Positions 10,366-21,777 are shown, numbered from the stretch's first letter. The stretch: 64,000 bases of DNA from Coix lacryma-jobi var. lacryma-jobi (GCA_009763385.1 CM019827.1:95888177-95952176); one strand, 5' to 3'. The notes: generated by a model not told the origin, from the letters alone. A program made the numbers and translations.

Positions 10366-13300
10366 TGTAACACCTCTGGTGTTTAACTGTAATTAACCTG
10401 ACATGTCATCATCATTAGTCATTAATCATTCTTGCCTTACATTTATGTTTGCTTAAGTACTTGTGTAGCAATCTCTTTTCAAAAACCCTAAAAGCCCAAA
10501 TCTTCCTATAAGGGCAAAAATGGTAATTTCACCTCTGTGCCTAGCTTTGTGTAATTCTTGTTCAGTTGGATGTCTTGAAGTTTTGTTGTGTTGGTCAAAG
10601 TTCAAAAATCAAAATCAGATTTCAAATCCCTTTGCAAAACCCTGATTTCCAAACCCTGGATTTTATCCCTCTTTTTGTAATTCAAAAATTATTCAAAATT
10701 TGAGGTTGGTCCAAAAGGCAAAGTTGTAGATCTGGCCAAGAGAAACAACTTTGGTATTTACAAATTTTCAAGTTTCTGTACAAAGTTTGAAGTAAATCCA
10801 AATTCATTCAAATTCCAGTTTTTGTCCCCTTTTCAGTTTTCAAAATTTATTTAAAAACTATTGAGTTTCAGAAAAAGGGTATATTAGCAAAGTTGTAGGT
10901 TTTGATAAAAGGAACAACTTTCATATTTGCAGATTTCCAACTTTCAATGTAAAATCAAAAGTAATTTTGAAATTATTCAAATCCTAAAAGTGTCCCCTTT
11001 TCTGATTTCGTATTTAATTCAAAAAACTGTTTGGAATTTGAAAATATTCTTCTTGACAAAGTTGTAGATCTCTTTCTTCTGAACAACTTTGGTGTTTTGA
11101 GTTTTTGCTGCTCAGTTCAAGTTTTGGAAGTAATTTGCGAAATACAGAAAGTCAAACCCTAGACCTAACCCTGTTCATCCCCTACCTCTAGCCGGCACAG
11201 AGCAGGAGGGGGCCCCGGCCATGGCCGCGCGCCAGCGCCGCTTGCGCCACGCGCGCCTGGCAGCCGCACGCCCGCCCCCGACTTGTCGCCTGCGCCCGCG
11301 CCATCATGCCGCACCCGCACGCGCAAACGCTGACCTCCGCCCCCGTCCCCTACAGTGCCCAGGGCGTCGCCGCCGCGTGGCCGTCACCGGCGAGCCTTCG
11401 CCCAGGCCCTGGGTGCACGCCCGTCCTCCCGCCGGCTTGCAATCGAGTGCGCACGCTTCGGCCGAGCTCATCCACACCATCCCGTGCTCTCTACCGTCCC
11501 CGACCGTGCCTATAAAAGGGACCGCCGGCAGGCGGACCTCCTCATCCCCTCCGCCACCGTGGCCAGGCCAGTCCAGAGCTTCCGTCGCTCAACCACCTAG
11601 CCCAGCAGCTTCGCCTCGACGTCGCGCAGCTCCCCAACCCCTCAATTCCACCGCTACCGGCTCACACCGCCGAGTGCAAGTCCTTCTTCCTCAGCGCCGG
11701 TGAGAAGCCGTCTGTCTCGGGTCGACGGAATTCGCCGCCGTCGCTCCACCTCTCCTCCCTCTGGCCTCTGACCTTCATTCCTTGCCTTCTTGCGTTCCTA
11801 ACCAGCTACTGGTGGCCGTGCCTGGTGTACAGGGTCGCCGAATCGCCGGAGTGCCGCCGCGGCCGTCTCCTCCCTCGAGCACGCCTGCGAACCGCGCTCC
11901 CTCGAAGCAGCCGAAGCCTGCCTCCGACCCGTGGTAAGCACTCGAAGCCCCCCCGGTCTCTGCTTCCACTCCGCTTCGCCCGAGCCTAGCCTCGAGCAGA
12001 CACGTACCCTCACCGTCTTCGCCGAGCCTAGCCTCGAGCGGACACACAGACCCTCACCACTTCGCTCGAGCCAGGCCTCGAGCGGACTCACGCACCCTCA
12101 GCTTCGCTCGAGCCAGGCCTCGGCGAACACATGCTCTCCGCTTCGCCCGAGCCAGGCCTCGGCGAACACATGCTTTCCGTCTCGCCCGAGCCTCCCGGCC
12201 AGGCCTCGGACGAAACGCTTGTTTCCGTCTTGCCCGAGCCTACCAGCCAAGTCTCGGACGGCCGAGTGTTTCCGCCTCGACCGAGCCCTGCTGTCCGCCT
12301 CGCCGCGATTCGCCCGAGCCCCTGCGAGGAAGGAGCACAGCGCTCTTTTCTTTTTCCTTTTTGAAAGAGTGTGAATAGTGTTCTGTTTTCTCCTTTTTGT
12401 GTGATTTAATCTATTGTTCCTTAAATCTTGAGAAAAATATGGTATGCTCCTTGCTCTGTGTAGAATTTTATAAAAATATGAAACTTGACTTTTCTGCAAG
12501 AATTTGAAAATGTAAAATCCCTCTTTTAATTAATAAATGGATGGTTTTGGATTTTTAGAAAATTATTTATAACTCCAAAAATCATGAGATAAATTTTTGT
12601 GAGCTTCCTATGCCATGTTTAGTCTCTGGTGAAATTTTGAAGTCTTTTGGAGCAAGTTGATTTTTGAGCATTTATCTTTAATTGTTAATAGTGCCTTCTG
12701 TTAATTAATGTCTGATTTTATTTGAGCACCTTAATGACCTCCAAAAATTATGAAATTTGTTTTGCCATCTATCTACACCATAATGAACTTATGTGATTAA
12801 TTTGGTAATTTTTGGAGCAACTTCATAAAATGACCTTTTTAAATAATTAAGAAAAATAGAAAAAGGGATTAGGGTTCATGTTGTATGCCCTGTTTTTGCA
12901 TTGTTCATGCTAGCATACTCATGTGCATGCATCATTGCATTCGTATAGTCACCGAAGAAGGAGTCAAGATCGAGGCAGCCGCCGACGAACCTGTCCCTGA
13001 GGCTACCCCGAGCTCCGACAACTGCCCTGCCGCCCTCGAGCCTGCCCTCTTTGCTCTTCAAGGCAAGCCCCGGTGCATTTAACCCTTCCTTGGTTTTATA
13101 AAATGTTTTCCTTAAATGCTTTTGAGTTAAACTACTGCATTAGGTTTATAGGAGTTGTGTGCTATCCTAATTGATGCACTATCCACCTTGACCACTGATA
13201 CACCCGATACCTGCTTTTCAAAAGTATTTGAAAAATGCTTAGCAATGCTTATTGAATTAGACTTTGCAATAAAATGTCATTTTCAAAAGTGGATCACTGA

Positions 13301-14540
13301 AAGAATCTTTATGGGAATTTGGCTTTACTTCCCGTTCGATGACTGCTTGCCTAGCTAGCATGTGGTCATTGTCGAGAAGAGGTTGTCCGCGCGTACGGTG
13401 CCGTCATGTTGTAGTCCGGGACTCAACAGTTGACACCGACCGGGACAGGGTTGAAAAACTGACAGAACTATTACGCTTGGGTGAGATATAACCAAGGTAT
13501 AGTTCTGGCTGGAAAATTAGGGACCATCCGTATGGGGGCCTGCTGGTCAAGACTTGTAACTATTCACATACTTCGGAAAGCTCTGGCTCCGAGGAATCCT
13601 TTATTGGACCGACAACCGCGCACTGGGAGTGGAGAGATGGCGGAAGTAGCATGTACCCACGTGGTCGTCGTACCTGGATAGGAGTGGTGTACTGTACTTC
13701 CGGGTAGCGTAGGACCGGGTCCAATCTTGGAGGAATCGTGGTAGACGAGTTGGCATATGCAAGCTTGGGTGCTACATATGCAGTGTGGATAGGGATCCTC
13801 AGCTGAGTATTATTTATCCGGATTAACGTTGCTCCTCGGTTATGGAGACTTGGTCACTGACTGTCAACGGAGAGTGGTTCTCAACTAGGAATGTTTTGAA
13901 ATGTAAAATGAATCAGGAATGATGAAGAATTGAGGAATACTGAATCTTTCAAAAATAAAATAAGGTTTACAAAAATGTTTTTCTGCAAAATACTTGATCT
14001 TGCTTAAGCCTTACCTTGACTACCCTAAGCCTCTCATTCCTGAGTCTTCTCCCTTTTTCTTTAGTCGGGTAAGTCTTGTTGAGTACCCCAGTACTCAGGG
14101 TTTGTTACCCATGCTGCAGGTATGACAGAGTCCCCGATATGTCTTGCACCCTGCTGCGTGACCATCGTCCAGGAAGAGGCCGATGAGGCCGAAGAATAGT
14201 TGTACACCCTCGGGCTGGGTGATTATAAGTATCTTTGCTGTTCTCCACTACGTTGCCTATGTCTATTTCTATTATCAGAACTTGGTTTGTAATAACTGCA
14301 CCTTAATTTCTATTTGGAACCCTGTTTTGTAAAACTAATGTTATTTAAGTCTTCCGCTCATTATTCCGATGTTATTTGTAAAAGTATGCAATGCTGTAAC
14401 CGAATTGTGAGATGATCCTGCGGACATTGGGCACTGATGTAGCCCGGTGGCGAACAGGTCTTAATCACATGGAACATGGGTTCGGCTGTCAGAGGTTGAC
14501 AGGGACACGTGGGCCATGGGATTAGGGTCGTTCCGTCACA
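10366..14540 (+). mobile_element. Solo LTR C (4.2 kb), nested in element A
   Basis: Starts TGTAACACC and ends CCGTCACA, flanked by the 5-bp duplication GATGT at 10361-10365 and 14541-14545. No second copy, PBS or PPT is seen inside, so it reads as a solo LTR. A TATA box (CTATAAAAG, about 11511) in plus orientation precedes a GC-rich leader. Large LTRs with a TGTAACAC start are common in grass Gypsy elements, so Gypsy is my guess, but no coding domain is available to prove it. A 149-160-codon open frame at 11221-11703 is a composition artefact. Confidence 0.8.
11970..12300 (+). repeat. GC-rich imperfect tandem repeats in LTR C
   Basis: Roughly seven diverged copies of a 40-55-bp unit built around CTTCGCCCGAGCC(TAG)CCTCGAGC and GGCCTCGG. 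They lie about 450 bp downstream of the LTR's TATA box, hence in its presumed transcribed part. Confidence 0.65.
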
Positions 14541-14545
14541 GATGT

Positions 14546-15500
14546 GAATAAGAATTTGTCAATCTACCATATGACAAGATTCCATCAAGTAGAGAGTTCT
14601 TGAGATTTGAGTGATAAGTGTCTCTACTTGAGCTTGATTCTTTACTCTTGTCTTTCTTGACATTCTTGGTTTGAAATCCACAAAGGAAACATAAGCCATG
14701 TATCTTGCTTAGAGTGAATGATCAATTTAATTCCATTCATTGCTTTTCTTTCATCACCAACAACTAATAAATATCCTCAAATGCTTTATTTCCCTAAGTG
14801 GCTACACAAGACACAAAGAGATAAGATTTGAAATAAATTGCACTTGAGATTTAGAAGTTACCACCCTTCTGGAAATATAATGGATGATGTGGTCTCTTCA
14901 TCTTCACTTTGCTCATATGAAGGTTGTAGATTTTGTCCATGTATTGAATTGGAATGAGTTGCTGCAGTAGGAGGGGCAGCACTACCACCCTACTGATTTG
15001 CAGCAGGGGTGCCCCAACACCTCTACATCGAGTACGTCAGCGGAAATTGTTGTAGCAGCAACTTGAGTAACCTTCAATTAAGTGGCTTGGATTTCTAGTG
15101 GTCTAATATCAACAATAGCCAATTACTTCATTGCCTCATAAGGTATATCCTCATTACCTACAACATGAACAAGATCTTGCTCTACTAGAGAGCCATTAAA
15201 AGCATCATATGACAAATGATTCATTTAAACTTGAAATGCTCTAGCCACTCCTAATAATTCACAAACAACACATATTTATGAACTACTAGAGACTACACAA
15301 GTCAAGTGGCTAGCCTACAAGGGTTAGGTACTTGTTACATAGGTGAATATGAAGTTTTAAATATTTCCATCAAATCATCTTCGGGTCAACGTATAAGAAA
15401 AGACAATATGAATTGGTTGATAGCTTGAGTGAATAATTTTCAATCAACTTGCTCAAGCACCCCGAAGCCTCATATTACTTTCAAGTACCTACAACACTCA
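14546..15500 (-). other. Element A internal region between gag and the nested LTR
   Basis: Sequence downstream of gag on the minus strand, where a complete Copia element would have pol. I find no reading frame with protease, integrase or reverse transcriptase motifs, so pol is absent or decayed beyond recognition. Confidence 0.5.
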
Positions 15501-17759
15501 TCAAGCACAATTTGGTACCCAAACTACGTTGGGTCCAATAAGGTTAGTCACAAGAGACTTAGGCACCCAAATGGCCTTTGTGCTAGCAAGTGGTGAACCA
15601 ATCACCTTTCTAGCACAATTGTCACTTTTGGGCCTCCTAAGCAATTTTGAATCAATTGACGAGTTAGGCTTAAGAGTGTTACCCATGGGACAATCCATGC
15701 TTAGATGTCCCTTTCCCTTGCAAGTGTAGCATAGGTGTGTCTTGTTCTTCTTAGCCTTCTCTTCTTGCAATTTGCTTGCTACCTTGCTAATGAGCCTCTT
15801 TCTTGATGATGTCAAACCTTCATCCTTCATGTAAGGACATGATGCAATTTCATGACCCCTCTCATTGCATCCATAACACTTCCTCTTGCTTGTTCTTGAC
15901 TTCTTGTTTGGAAGTGTGACTTGGTCATCAACCTTGTTGGAACACATAGAGACATTGTGTCCCATGTTGGAGCACTTGCCATGAGCCATCTTTTTCTTCT
16001 CTTGAATTTTGCTCATGACCTTCGCTTCTTTCTTCAAGGAGCAATCCCTTACATGGTGACCCTCTTTCTTGCACTTGAAGCAAGTGATGAGAGTCATCTT
16101 TTGTTGATGTTGCACCTTGTTTTGAGTCACCCACATTAATTCTTTTGGCTTCTGTGGAACCTGCTTTTGCTTGGGCACCATCTTCTTGGGCTTGTTCTGA
16201 CCAGGGGCATGGTTGGTGGCCTTCCCTTTCTTGTGGGGGTCGGCACTGCCGACCAACCCATCAGCACTGCCGACCAAGCATGGTTGTGTTGATTTGGTTG
16301 GTTGTGGTGCCGACATCTGTGCAGGCCGATCTATACCAACCTTGCCCTTGCTTAAGAACTTAACACACTCATAGCCATTCACTCTCTTTCTTCCATTGTA
16401 TTTGGCTCCTTTTGTGTGACCCAAACCATCCTTGGTGGAAGGATGTCTTTCATCCTTGTACTTGGGCTTGCTTTGGTCATCCACTTTCTTGGTGCCTATG
16501 TGTATACCTTTGTTGCTGCACCCTTGATCAATCATCTCATTGAGCCTAGATATTTCCTTTTTCATCACCTCCATATTTGCAAGGTTAGTGGCATAAATAT
16601 TCAAATCAAGATTAAAGCATTTTCCACAACCTTGACTAGTGGAAGGAGTAGAGACATTCATTGCCTTAGAGGGATGTGAGTTGCTATCCCAAAGAATGTT
16701 ATATTGCAACTCAAGCTCCTTGTACTTTTCATCCAAGCTACAATACTTTTGCTTGAGTGCAACATTCTCATTCTTTGTAATAGCATGGCTTTCTTGCTCT
16801 TTGGCCAAAACCTTGCGCAAGGCAGCCACCTCACTTCTCTCTATTGCAAGAGCTTCCTTGCTAGCTATGTAGATGTTCTCTTGTGCAATGAGATCATCAT
16901 CTCTAGTTGTTAGCTCGGCTTGAACGCTCTCTAATTCCTCCAATAGCTTAGAGATATAGAGTTTGGTCATTTTATCCAAGTTCTTAGTTATATTGTCTAT
17001 CTCTTCATCACTAGATTCATCATCACTAGAGGTATCACTAAGATCACTACTAGAGATGTCATTAGGAGGTGAAGAAGGTTTGGCTTTTGATTTTACCTTC
17101 TTACCCTTTGTCATAAGACATGTATGAGAAGTGACATGGATAGTTGAGCATTTTGGTGAAGTGGATTCATCACTTGGCCTCCACCGATCACAAGCTTCTT
17201 CTTCCTTCAAAATATTAGTCTCACAAGAACTATAGGAAGTAGAAGTATCACATGTCAAAGCCTTGTTCTCACCAACCATTTCATTACCTTCCACATATTT
17301 CGGTAACGAAGTGGTTGTGCCATGATCACTTAGGCCTTTTAGGAGAATCACTTGAGGCTCTTCAATTGTTGGTGAAGTTGAGCACTCCTCAAGTGATTCC
17401 TCCAATGAGAGCAACTTCTCATCACATTTGGACTTGTCATATCTTTCCTTGAGTGTGGTCCAAATCACATGAGCATCCTCAAGAGGTTCACCATCTCCAA
17501 ATATGACGGCATCAAAAACATCTTCACTCAAAGCACTAAATAAGACATTAGAGGCTTGAGCATTGTGTTGTAAGCATTTCACTTCCTCTTTAGATAGATA
17601 GGTCAAATCATCACTAGGAGGTGAAATGCTCACATCAACAATCCGCTCGATATGAGGACCCATGGTCCTAAAAACAGTAAGCACACTAGCGGACCAAGAT
17701 GCATAATTTGAGCCATCTAAAAGTAAAAGTTCTAGAGATACTTCCTCACTTGTCGACAT
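15501..17759 (-). CDS. gag: Gag polyprotein of element A (Copia, Sirevirus-like)
   Basis: A 752-codon frame starting ATG at 17759, 38 bp inside the PBS, and ending TGA at 15501-15503. The N-terminus (LLLDGSNYASWSASVL, residues about 11-26) is the Copia gag-type domain (UBN2/DUF4219). A Ser/Asp/Glu-rich linker lies near residues 235-255 and a heptad-rich, probably coiled-coil stretch near 265-370. Zinc knuckles of the CX2CX4HX4C type follow: CFKCKKEGHHVRDC (about 560), a degenerate one lacking the first Cys (about 593), CYGCNERGHEIASC (about 627) and CYTCKGKGHLSMDC (about 674). Gag forms the particle and binds RNA. Between coiled coil and knuckles is a double VGSAD repeat encoded by the LTR palindrome. 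The frame is intact, but no pol follows. The first 132 or so codons are repeated at 21778 and 26194. Confidence 0.9.
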   Translation of the reverse strand: MSTSEEVSLELLLLDGSNYASWSASVLTVFRTMGPHIERIVDVSISPPSDDLTYLSKEEVKCLQHNAQASNVLFSALSEDVFDAVIFGDGEPLEDAHVIWTTLKERYDKSKCDEKLLSLEESLEECSTSPTIEEPQVILLKGLSDHGTTTSLPKYVEGNEMVGENKALTCDTSTSYSSCETNILKEEEACDRWRPSDESTSPKCSTIHVTSHTCLMTKGKKVKSKAKPSSPPNDISSSDLSDTSSDDESSDEEIDNITKNLDKMTKLYISKLLEELESVQAELTTRDDDLIAQENIYIASKEALAIERSEVAALRKVLAKEQESHAITKNENVALKQKYCSLDEKYKELELQYNILWDSNSHPSKAMNVSTPSTSQGCGKCFNLDLNIYATNLANMEVMKKEISRLNEMIDQGCSNKGIHIGTKKVDDQSKPKYKDERHPSTKDGLGHTKGAKYNGRKRVNGYECVKFLSKGKVGIDRPAQMSAPQPTKSTQPCLVGSADGLVGSADPHKKGKATNHAPGQNKPKKMVPKQKQVPQKPKELMWVTQNKVQHQQKMTLITCFKCKKEGHHVRDCSLKKEAKVMSKIQEKKKMAHGKCSNMGHNVSMCSNKVDDQVTLPNKKSRTSKRKCYGCNERGHEIASCPYMKDEGLTSSRKRLISKVASKLQEEKAKKNKTHLCYTCKGKGHLSMDCPMGNTLKPNSSIDSKLLRRPKSDNCARKVIGSPLASTKAIWVPKSLVTNLIGPNVVWVPNCA
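16238..16275 (-). repeat. LTR-type palindromes inside the gag coding sequence
   Basis: Two palindromes, 16238-16254 (GGTCGGCACTGCCGACC) and a one-sided variant at 16259-16275, spaced by 21 bp. They encode LVGSADGLVGSADP within gag (residues about 494-507). The same 17-mer serves as a promoter-proximal LTR repeat. Confidence 0.85.
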
Positions 17760-17796
17760 CGTCTCACAAGGCGGTTAAGCCCGAATTTGAGAGCCA

Positions 17797-17809
17797 GGCT
17801 CCGATACCA
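17797..17809 (-). other. Primer binding site of element A (tRNA-iMet type)
   Basis: Minus-strand TGGTATCGGAGCC, two bases after the LTR end (...CCTTTCA-AT). It matches the usual plant initiator-tRNA PBS TGGTATCAGAGC with one difference. The same site recurs beside the LTR copies at 22228 and 26644. Confidence 0.85.
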
Positions 17810-17811
17810 AT

Positions 17812-19959
17812 TGAAAGGACCTTGATGTCGCCTAGGAGGCCTAGAGGGGGGTGAATAGGCCTGTCAAAACTCAAAACTCAATTCGATTAGTAAGCAGATC
17901 GGCACTGCCGATCCTGAGATCAGCACTGCCGACCTGGAAAAATTAAAACGGAGTTTCGTGAGTATGAGAAGAAATGTTGCACAGGCAGAGAATAAGCTTC
18001 CTGCAGGGTTAGACAGTTCACAGATATGCCAGAAATCGAAAGTACAAGTATAAAGCACTAGATCGAACCCTAACCCTAGAAACCACTTCAAGAACGAGAA
18101 GTAAACCAAAGCACAAGGTGACACAATGATTTATCCCGTGGTTCAGCTCGCCACAAAGGCTTGCCTAAGTCCACGTTGTTGAGGTATGCCACAAAGGCTC
18201 AAGCTCACCACTTAGGTTTGCCCTTTCCTCGTTCTCAAGTCAAGAGAGTGAACTCTTGAGGTGAGGGGTGATTTCTTAGCTGCAAGAAGGTGGTTACAAA
18301 CCTCCCTAGGCTACCACAATCGATGGCAAGCTCAAGGGCGACGCCTAGCCGGCTAGGAGCAAGCTCCAAGAGTAACAAACACTATAACCGCCGGCCAAAC
18401 GTGAACCAATGCTCTTAAGACTTTGGGAATCAATGGATCTGCTCTCCAATGGTGTTTTGCTGCCTTTTCTTTCAAGTTTTGCTGGTTGGAATGGGAGATC
18501 CACTTGAAAGCTTGAGAGGCAACAATGGAGGAGAGAGGGAGAGAAAGAGGAGCTTTTCAAACGGTCAGATCCCGAGCTGGAAGAAGCACTGGTGTAACTG
18601 GGCCGTTGTGGGCTTTCTGAAAAGGTATATATAGTCTGAGCCCAACGGTCCGGTTATGATCGGCACTGCCGACCATAAGGGTCGGCACTGCCGACCTCCC
18701 CAAAAGGATCTGATCCATATGAAACCTGTGGGGTTAGAAAGGTGGCTGGATGTGTATCTATCTGGCAAAGAATGAGCATTGGTAACACAGTTTGACTGTG
18801 GGTGCTAGAATCCCTCTTAATAGTACGGCATACCTATACTCAAGAATAAGAGAATATAAACAATTAACCACTTGAGTCTTCAGTATCTTCATATGTCATT
18901 TCTTCTCAATGTCACTTCATATGGGTTGCAACCAATTGCAACTTTCTTATCTCTTCGAGCAAACATCCCTTGAGCATGTGACTTGAACCATCTCTCCATA
19001 TGGGAGTTCAACTTCATGGCTTCAAGTCACTATCACTAATGATTTGATCCTCAACATAACATGACTCCTCATAACTTGATTAGTAACTTAATGCAAGTAC
19101 TCTCTTCTTCACCTTAGCCATAGTACCTCGGTCTCCTTGACCTTCACCTTTGCTTAGTACCTCGAAGCCCTTTCCTTGCTATCTTCACCCTATCAAGCCA
19201 TACTCAAGTCACATCATATTAAGTATCCATTGAAAACCATTTCTTCAATATTGTGATCCTTGCTTGAACATCTTATAGATATTAGTGTTGAGATCAATCA
19301 AGCTTCACACAGAAACAAATATGGATCATCATTAATATGGTCAAGCCAATTCACGGTTCCTTATATCCTCTCCATTTTGGCTTGACACTCAACACTCACT
19401 TCAATCTCCATCTTCATACTTCTAGCTTGATCAAATCAATGCAAAGTGATTCTCCAAATATTTATCCATACAAGCAAACCAATGTAGAGATGACATATAT
19501 CCAATATGAGTTAAGTCCTTGTCATTTGACCTTTGCTTGACATTTACTCACTTATGCATTCTTGATTCATTCTTCAACCTTGATCAAAGCTAGTTCACTA
19601 TCAAACTCTTCTTGCTCATGAAAAACAACCCATTATTGAGACCATTCCAAAATCATCAAACCATGTCTCACTTGTCATTTGCGAAATATGTTTGCTTTCT
19701 CATGATGCCATAATATCCCACAACATAGAAGCCATATCATCAACTCTATTTGCATTGTTGTCTTTTGCTTGAACAAGATTGTTTCCATGATCTTCCAATA
19801 CAACAATACACAATTTTGGCCTTCATTTCAACACTATGTGGAATACCATCAAGTTTGCTTTTCTTGTTGAACCTTTGATACACTTAGCAAACTTGTTAGA
19901 CCTTTAATTATGTTGTCACTCAATTCACCAAAACCCACTAAGGGCTAGATGCACTTACA
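17812..19959 (-). repeat. 5' LTR of element A (unit 1 of the triplication)
   Basis: Same sequence as 3867-6017 apart from small changes, including loss of GT in AATGTAAAA and a GGCATAC/GACATAC difference. Followed on the right by the target duplication GGATG. It sits inside the first of three 4.4-kb tandem units. Confidence 0.9.
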
Positions 19960-19964
19960 GGATG

Positions 19965-21404
19965 ACAACATAAGATTATTGTGACTAATGTATGTTTTGC
20001 AGATATAGGGATAAGTTATGTCACAATAATGGTGAAGATACGAGTATTTGATATTCATGTCCCTTAGCGATGGAAATCGATTCGGTTTTCAGAGGACGGA
20101 TGACGAAAACGGTGATAGGCAAGTTCTGAGTGTCGTATGGTGTCGGAGGACACTTAGTCTTAGGTCTTTGTTTTTCCTCGGGCGGGGTGCGTGAATTAGT
20201 AGTTTGACCTAGGTGAGACTATTGAGGTAGGCGTGGTTAACACTTGTCATTTCATAGATTTAGGTAGCTCAGAGAGAGCCCTTATGTCGTAAGGATGAAA
20301 AGTCGTGAAGGCAGCGTCACGATACGAAGTCGTTTCGACCCTCAGAAGGGCATCAGACGCTGGCCTGATAGGCATCAGACGCGCGTCTGATGCCCATAGG
20401 ACTTGACATAGTCTGGATCGCCGCATCAGACGCACCGGAGGGGGTGCATCGGACGCGACGGTAGCACTGTTCACTTGCGAGTGAAGTCAACGTCACATCA
20501 GACCCTCTCAGTGTCCGGTGTCCATGCAGAGAGGTTCCAGAGAGGTCTTTTCCATATCGGACGCGACCGATGTGGAGCTGCCCAGCATCCGATGTCACAT
20601 GAACAGTGTTGTGAGAGAAAGTACAAGTTGTCGTTGGTCGGGGGCATCGGCGCATCCGACGCCTCTTGTAGGGGAGTATAAACACTCCACCACCATCTCC
20701 ATTTGGGTCTCTTGCCCATTTGATCAGCTGAGAAAGACCTTGAGTGTGCAAGGGAGTGCAAGAGCCCTAGTGAGTCTGAGAGATTTGCTAATTGTGAGAT
20801 TAGTCGCCTCATTAGTGTGTTGTGAGTAGCAAGTGTGCATCTATCCTTCTCTTTGGCCTTGCTTTGGTCAAGTGACAGTTCTAGCTTGTTACTCTTGGTG
20901 ATCGGCATCACCTAGACGACTTGGTGGTGATCGGAGAGCTTGGTGATCATCCGATGGCTTTGTGAATGACCCAACTTAAGTTGTGACCGGTCGTAAGCGA
21001 TTGACCGGGCCGGAGTGGCGAAGAATTAGCTCGTAGTGAGCACTTGATCCTTGCGCGGATCAAGAGGGAGCGGTACCCTTGCGTGGGTGCTCCAACGAGG
21101 ACCAGAGAGTGGGCCGACATCTCGATACCTCGGCAAAAATATCACAAAGTCTTTTTTCCTCTATTTACTTACGTATTTACTTTGAGCATTTCAATTCCGC
21201 AATTACTAGTTGATTAATTCTTCGTTGAAATGTCATGCTAGAGTTGGATTGGAACTAGGTGTAGTCTTTTATGCGGTAGAGTTAAGAAACACACATGTAG
21301 CCACAAAGGGGTGACATTGGGCTTGCTTAGGATTTAATTATTGCAAGAAATTTTAGATTGGCCCAATTTACCCCCCCCCCCTCTTGTACATCTTGATCCT
21401 TTCA
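19965..21404 (+). mobile_element. Solo LTR B, main part
   Basis: Continues the LTR begun at 3826. It carries a cluster of GCATCAGACGC / GCGTCCGATG motifs at 20345-20665, including a 24-bp perfect palindrome at 20371-20394, followed by a plus-strand TATA box (GTATAAAC, about 20676). It ends with a C-run plus CTCTTG and GATCCTTTCA, the mirror of the U5 motif seen in the minus-strand LTRs, then the TSD GCGTG. Sirevirus-like by these features. Confidence 0.8.
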
Positions 21405-21777
21405 GCGTGGCGCAAGGCACGACGACCGCTAGGGTGGGCTTGGCCCTCCAGCCATGGCAGCACAGTGGCTACCAAAGGTGAGGTTGGGCGCGGTGGTCGC
21501 CATGGCGGGGCTCGACCCTTCGGCCATGGCGGCACTGGTCGGCAGGGCGGGCCACGGAGGGTGCCACGGGAAGCCTAGCCCTAGCCAACCACGATGAGGA
21601 AGAAGATAACAATAGAAAGAGACATGACCTAATAGCTATAGTTGACGGTGTGAAGTGCCACCCATTTTATTCTTCTCTATCCCTCCAACCAAACAAAGAA
21701 ACTAGGCTCAACCCAACCTCTGAAACAAACACGAGAGCCAACCTTTAGCCACCCACTATATTCCTTCCCCGCCCCGC
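21405..21777. other. GC-rich flank, right half of the split segment
   Basis: Counterpart of 3480-3825: GGCCATGGC-rich, then AT-richer sequence ending ATTCCTTCCCC. No recognisable gene. Repeated at 25821-26193 and 30231-30603. Confidence 0.5.

Larger units (their letters stand above)
3867..19959 (-). mobile_element. Element A: Sirevirus-like Copia retrotransposon, gag only, minus strand
   Basis: Two near-identical LTRs of about 2.15 kb (3867-6017 and 17812-19959) flank an internal region with a PBS beside the right LTR and a PPT beside the left, so the element runs on the minus strand. A 5-bp target duplication GGATG lies at 3862-3866 and 19960-19964. Internally only gag (15501-17759) is recognisable; I see no protease, integrase or reverse transcriptase, and about 7 kb is noncoding. 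A 4.2-kb solo LTR (C) is nested at 10366-14540. The tRNA-iMet-type PBS, UBN2-type gag, repeated PPT-like tracts and palindrome-bearing LTRs fit the Sirevirus (Maximus/SIRE) lineage. It would depend on proteins from other copies to move. The LTR pair differs at only a handful of sites by eye, suggesting a fairly recent insertion. Confidence 0.9.
17362..21777. repeat. Tandem segment unit 1 (4416 bp)
   Basis: Contains the gag 5' end, PBS, LTR A, the main part of LTR B and about 370 bp of GC-rich flank. It is repeated at 21778-26193 and, slightly shortened, at 26194-30603. The left border cuts gag at codon 132 or so (TCAATTGTTGG); the right border is in CCCCGCCCCGC. Exact spacing of 4416 bp between LTR starts at 17812, 22228 and 26644 shows the unit. 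Confidence 0.95.

Noticed and set aside
11221..12499. Several 60-160-codon frames in LTR C
   Set aside because: They overlap on both strands in a CG-rich repeat within an LTR whose ends and TSD are clear; composition artefact.
19965..20911. 103-137-codon frames in LTR B and its copies
   Set aside because: They are repeated unchanged three times only because the segment was triplicated; they cover the palindrome cluster and leader of an LTR.
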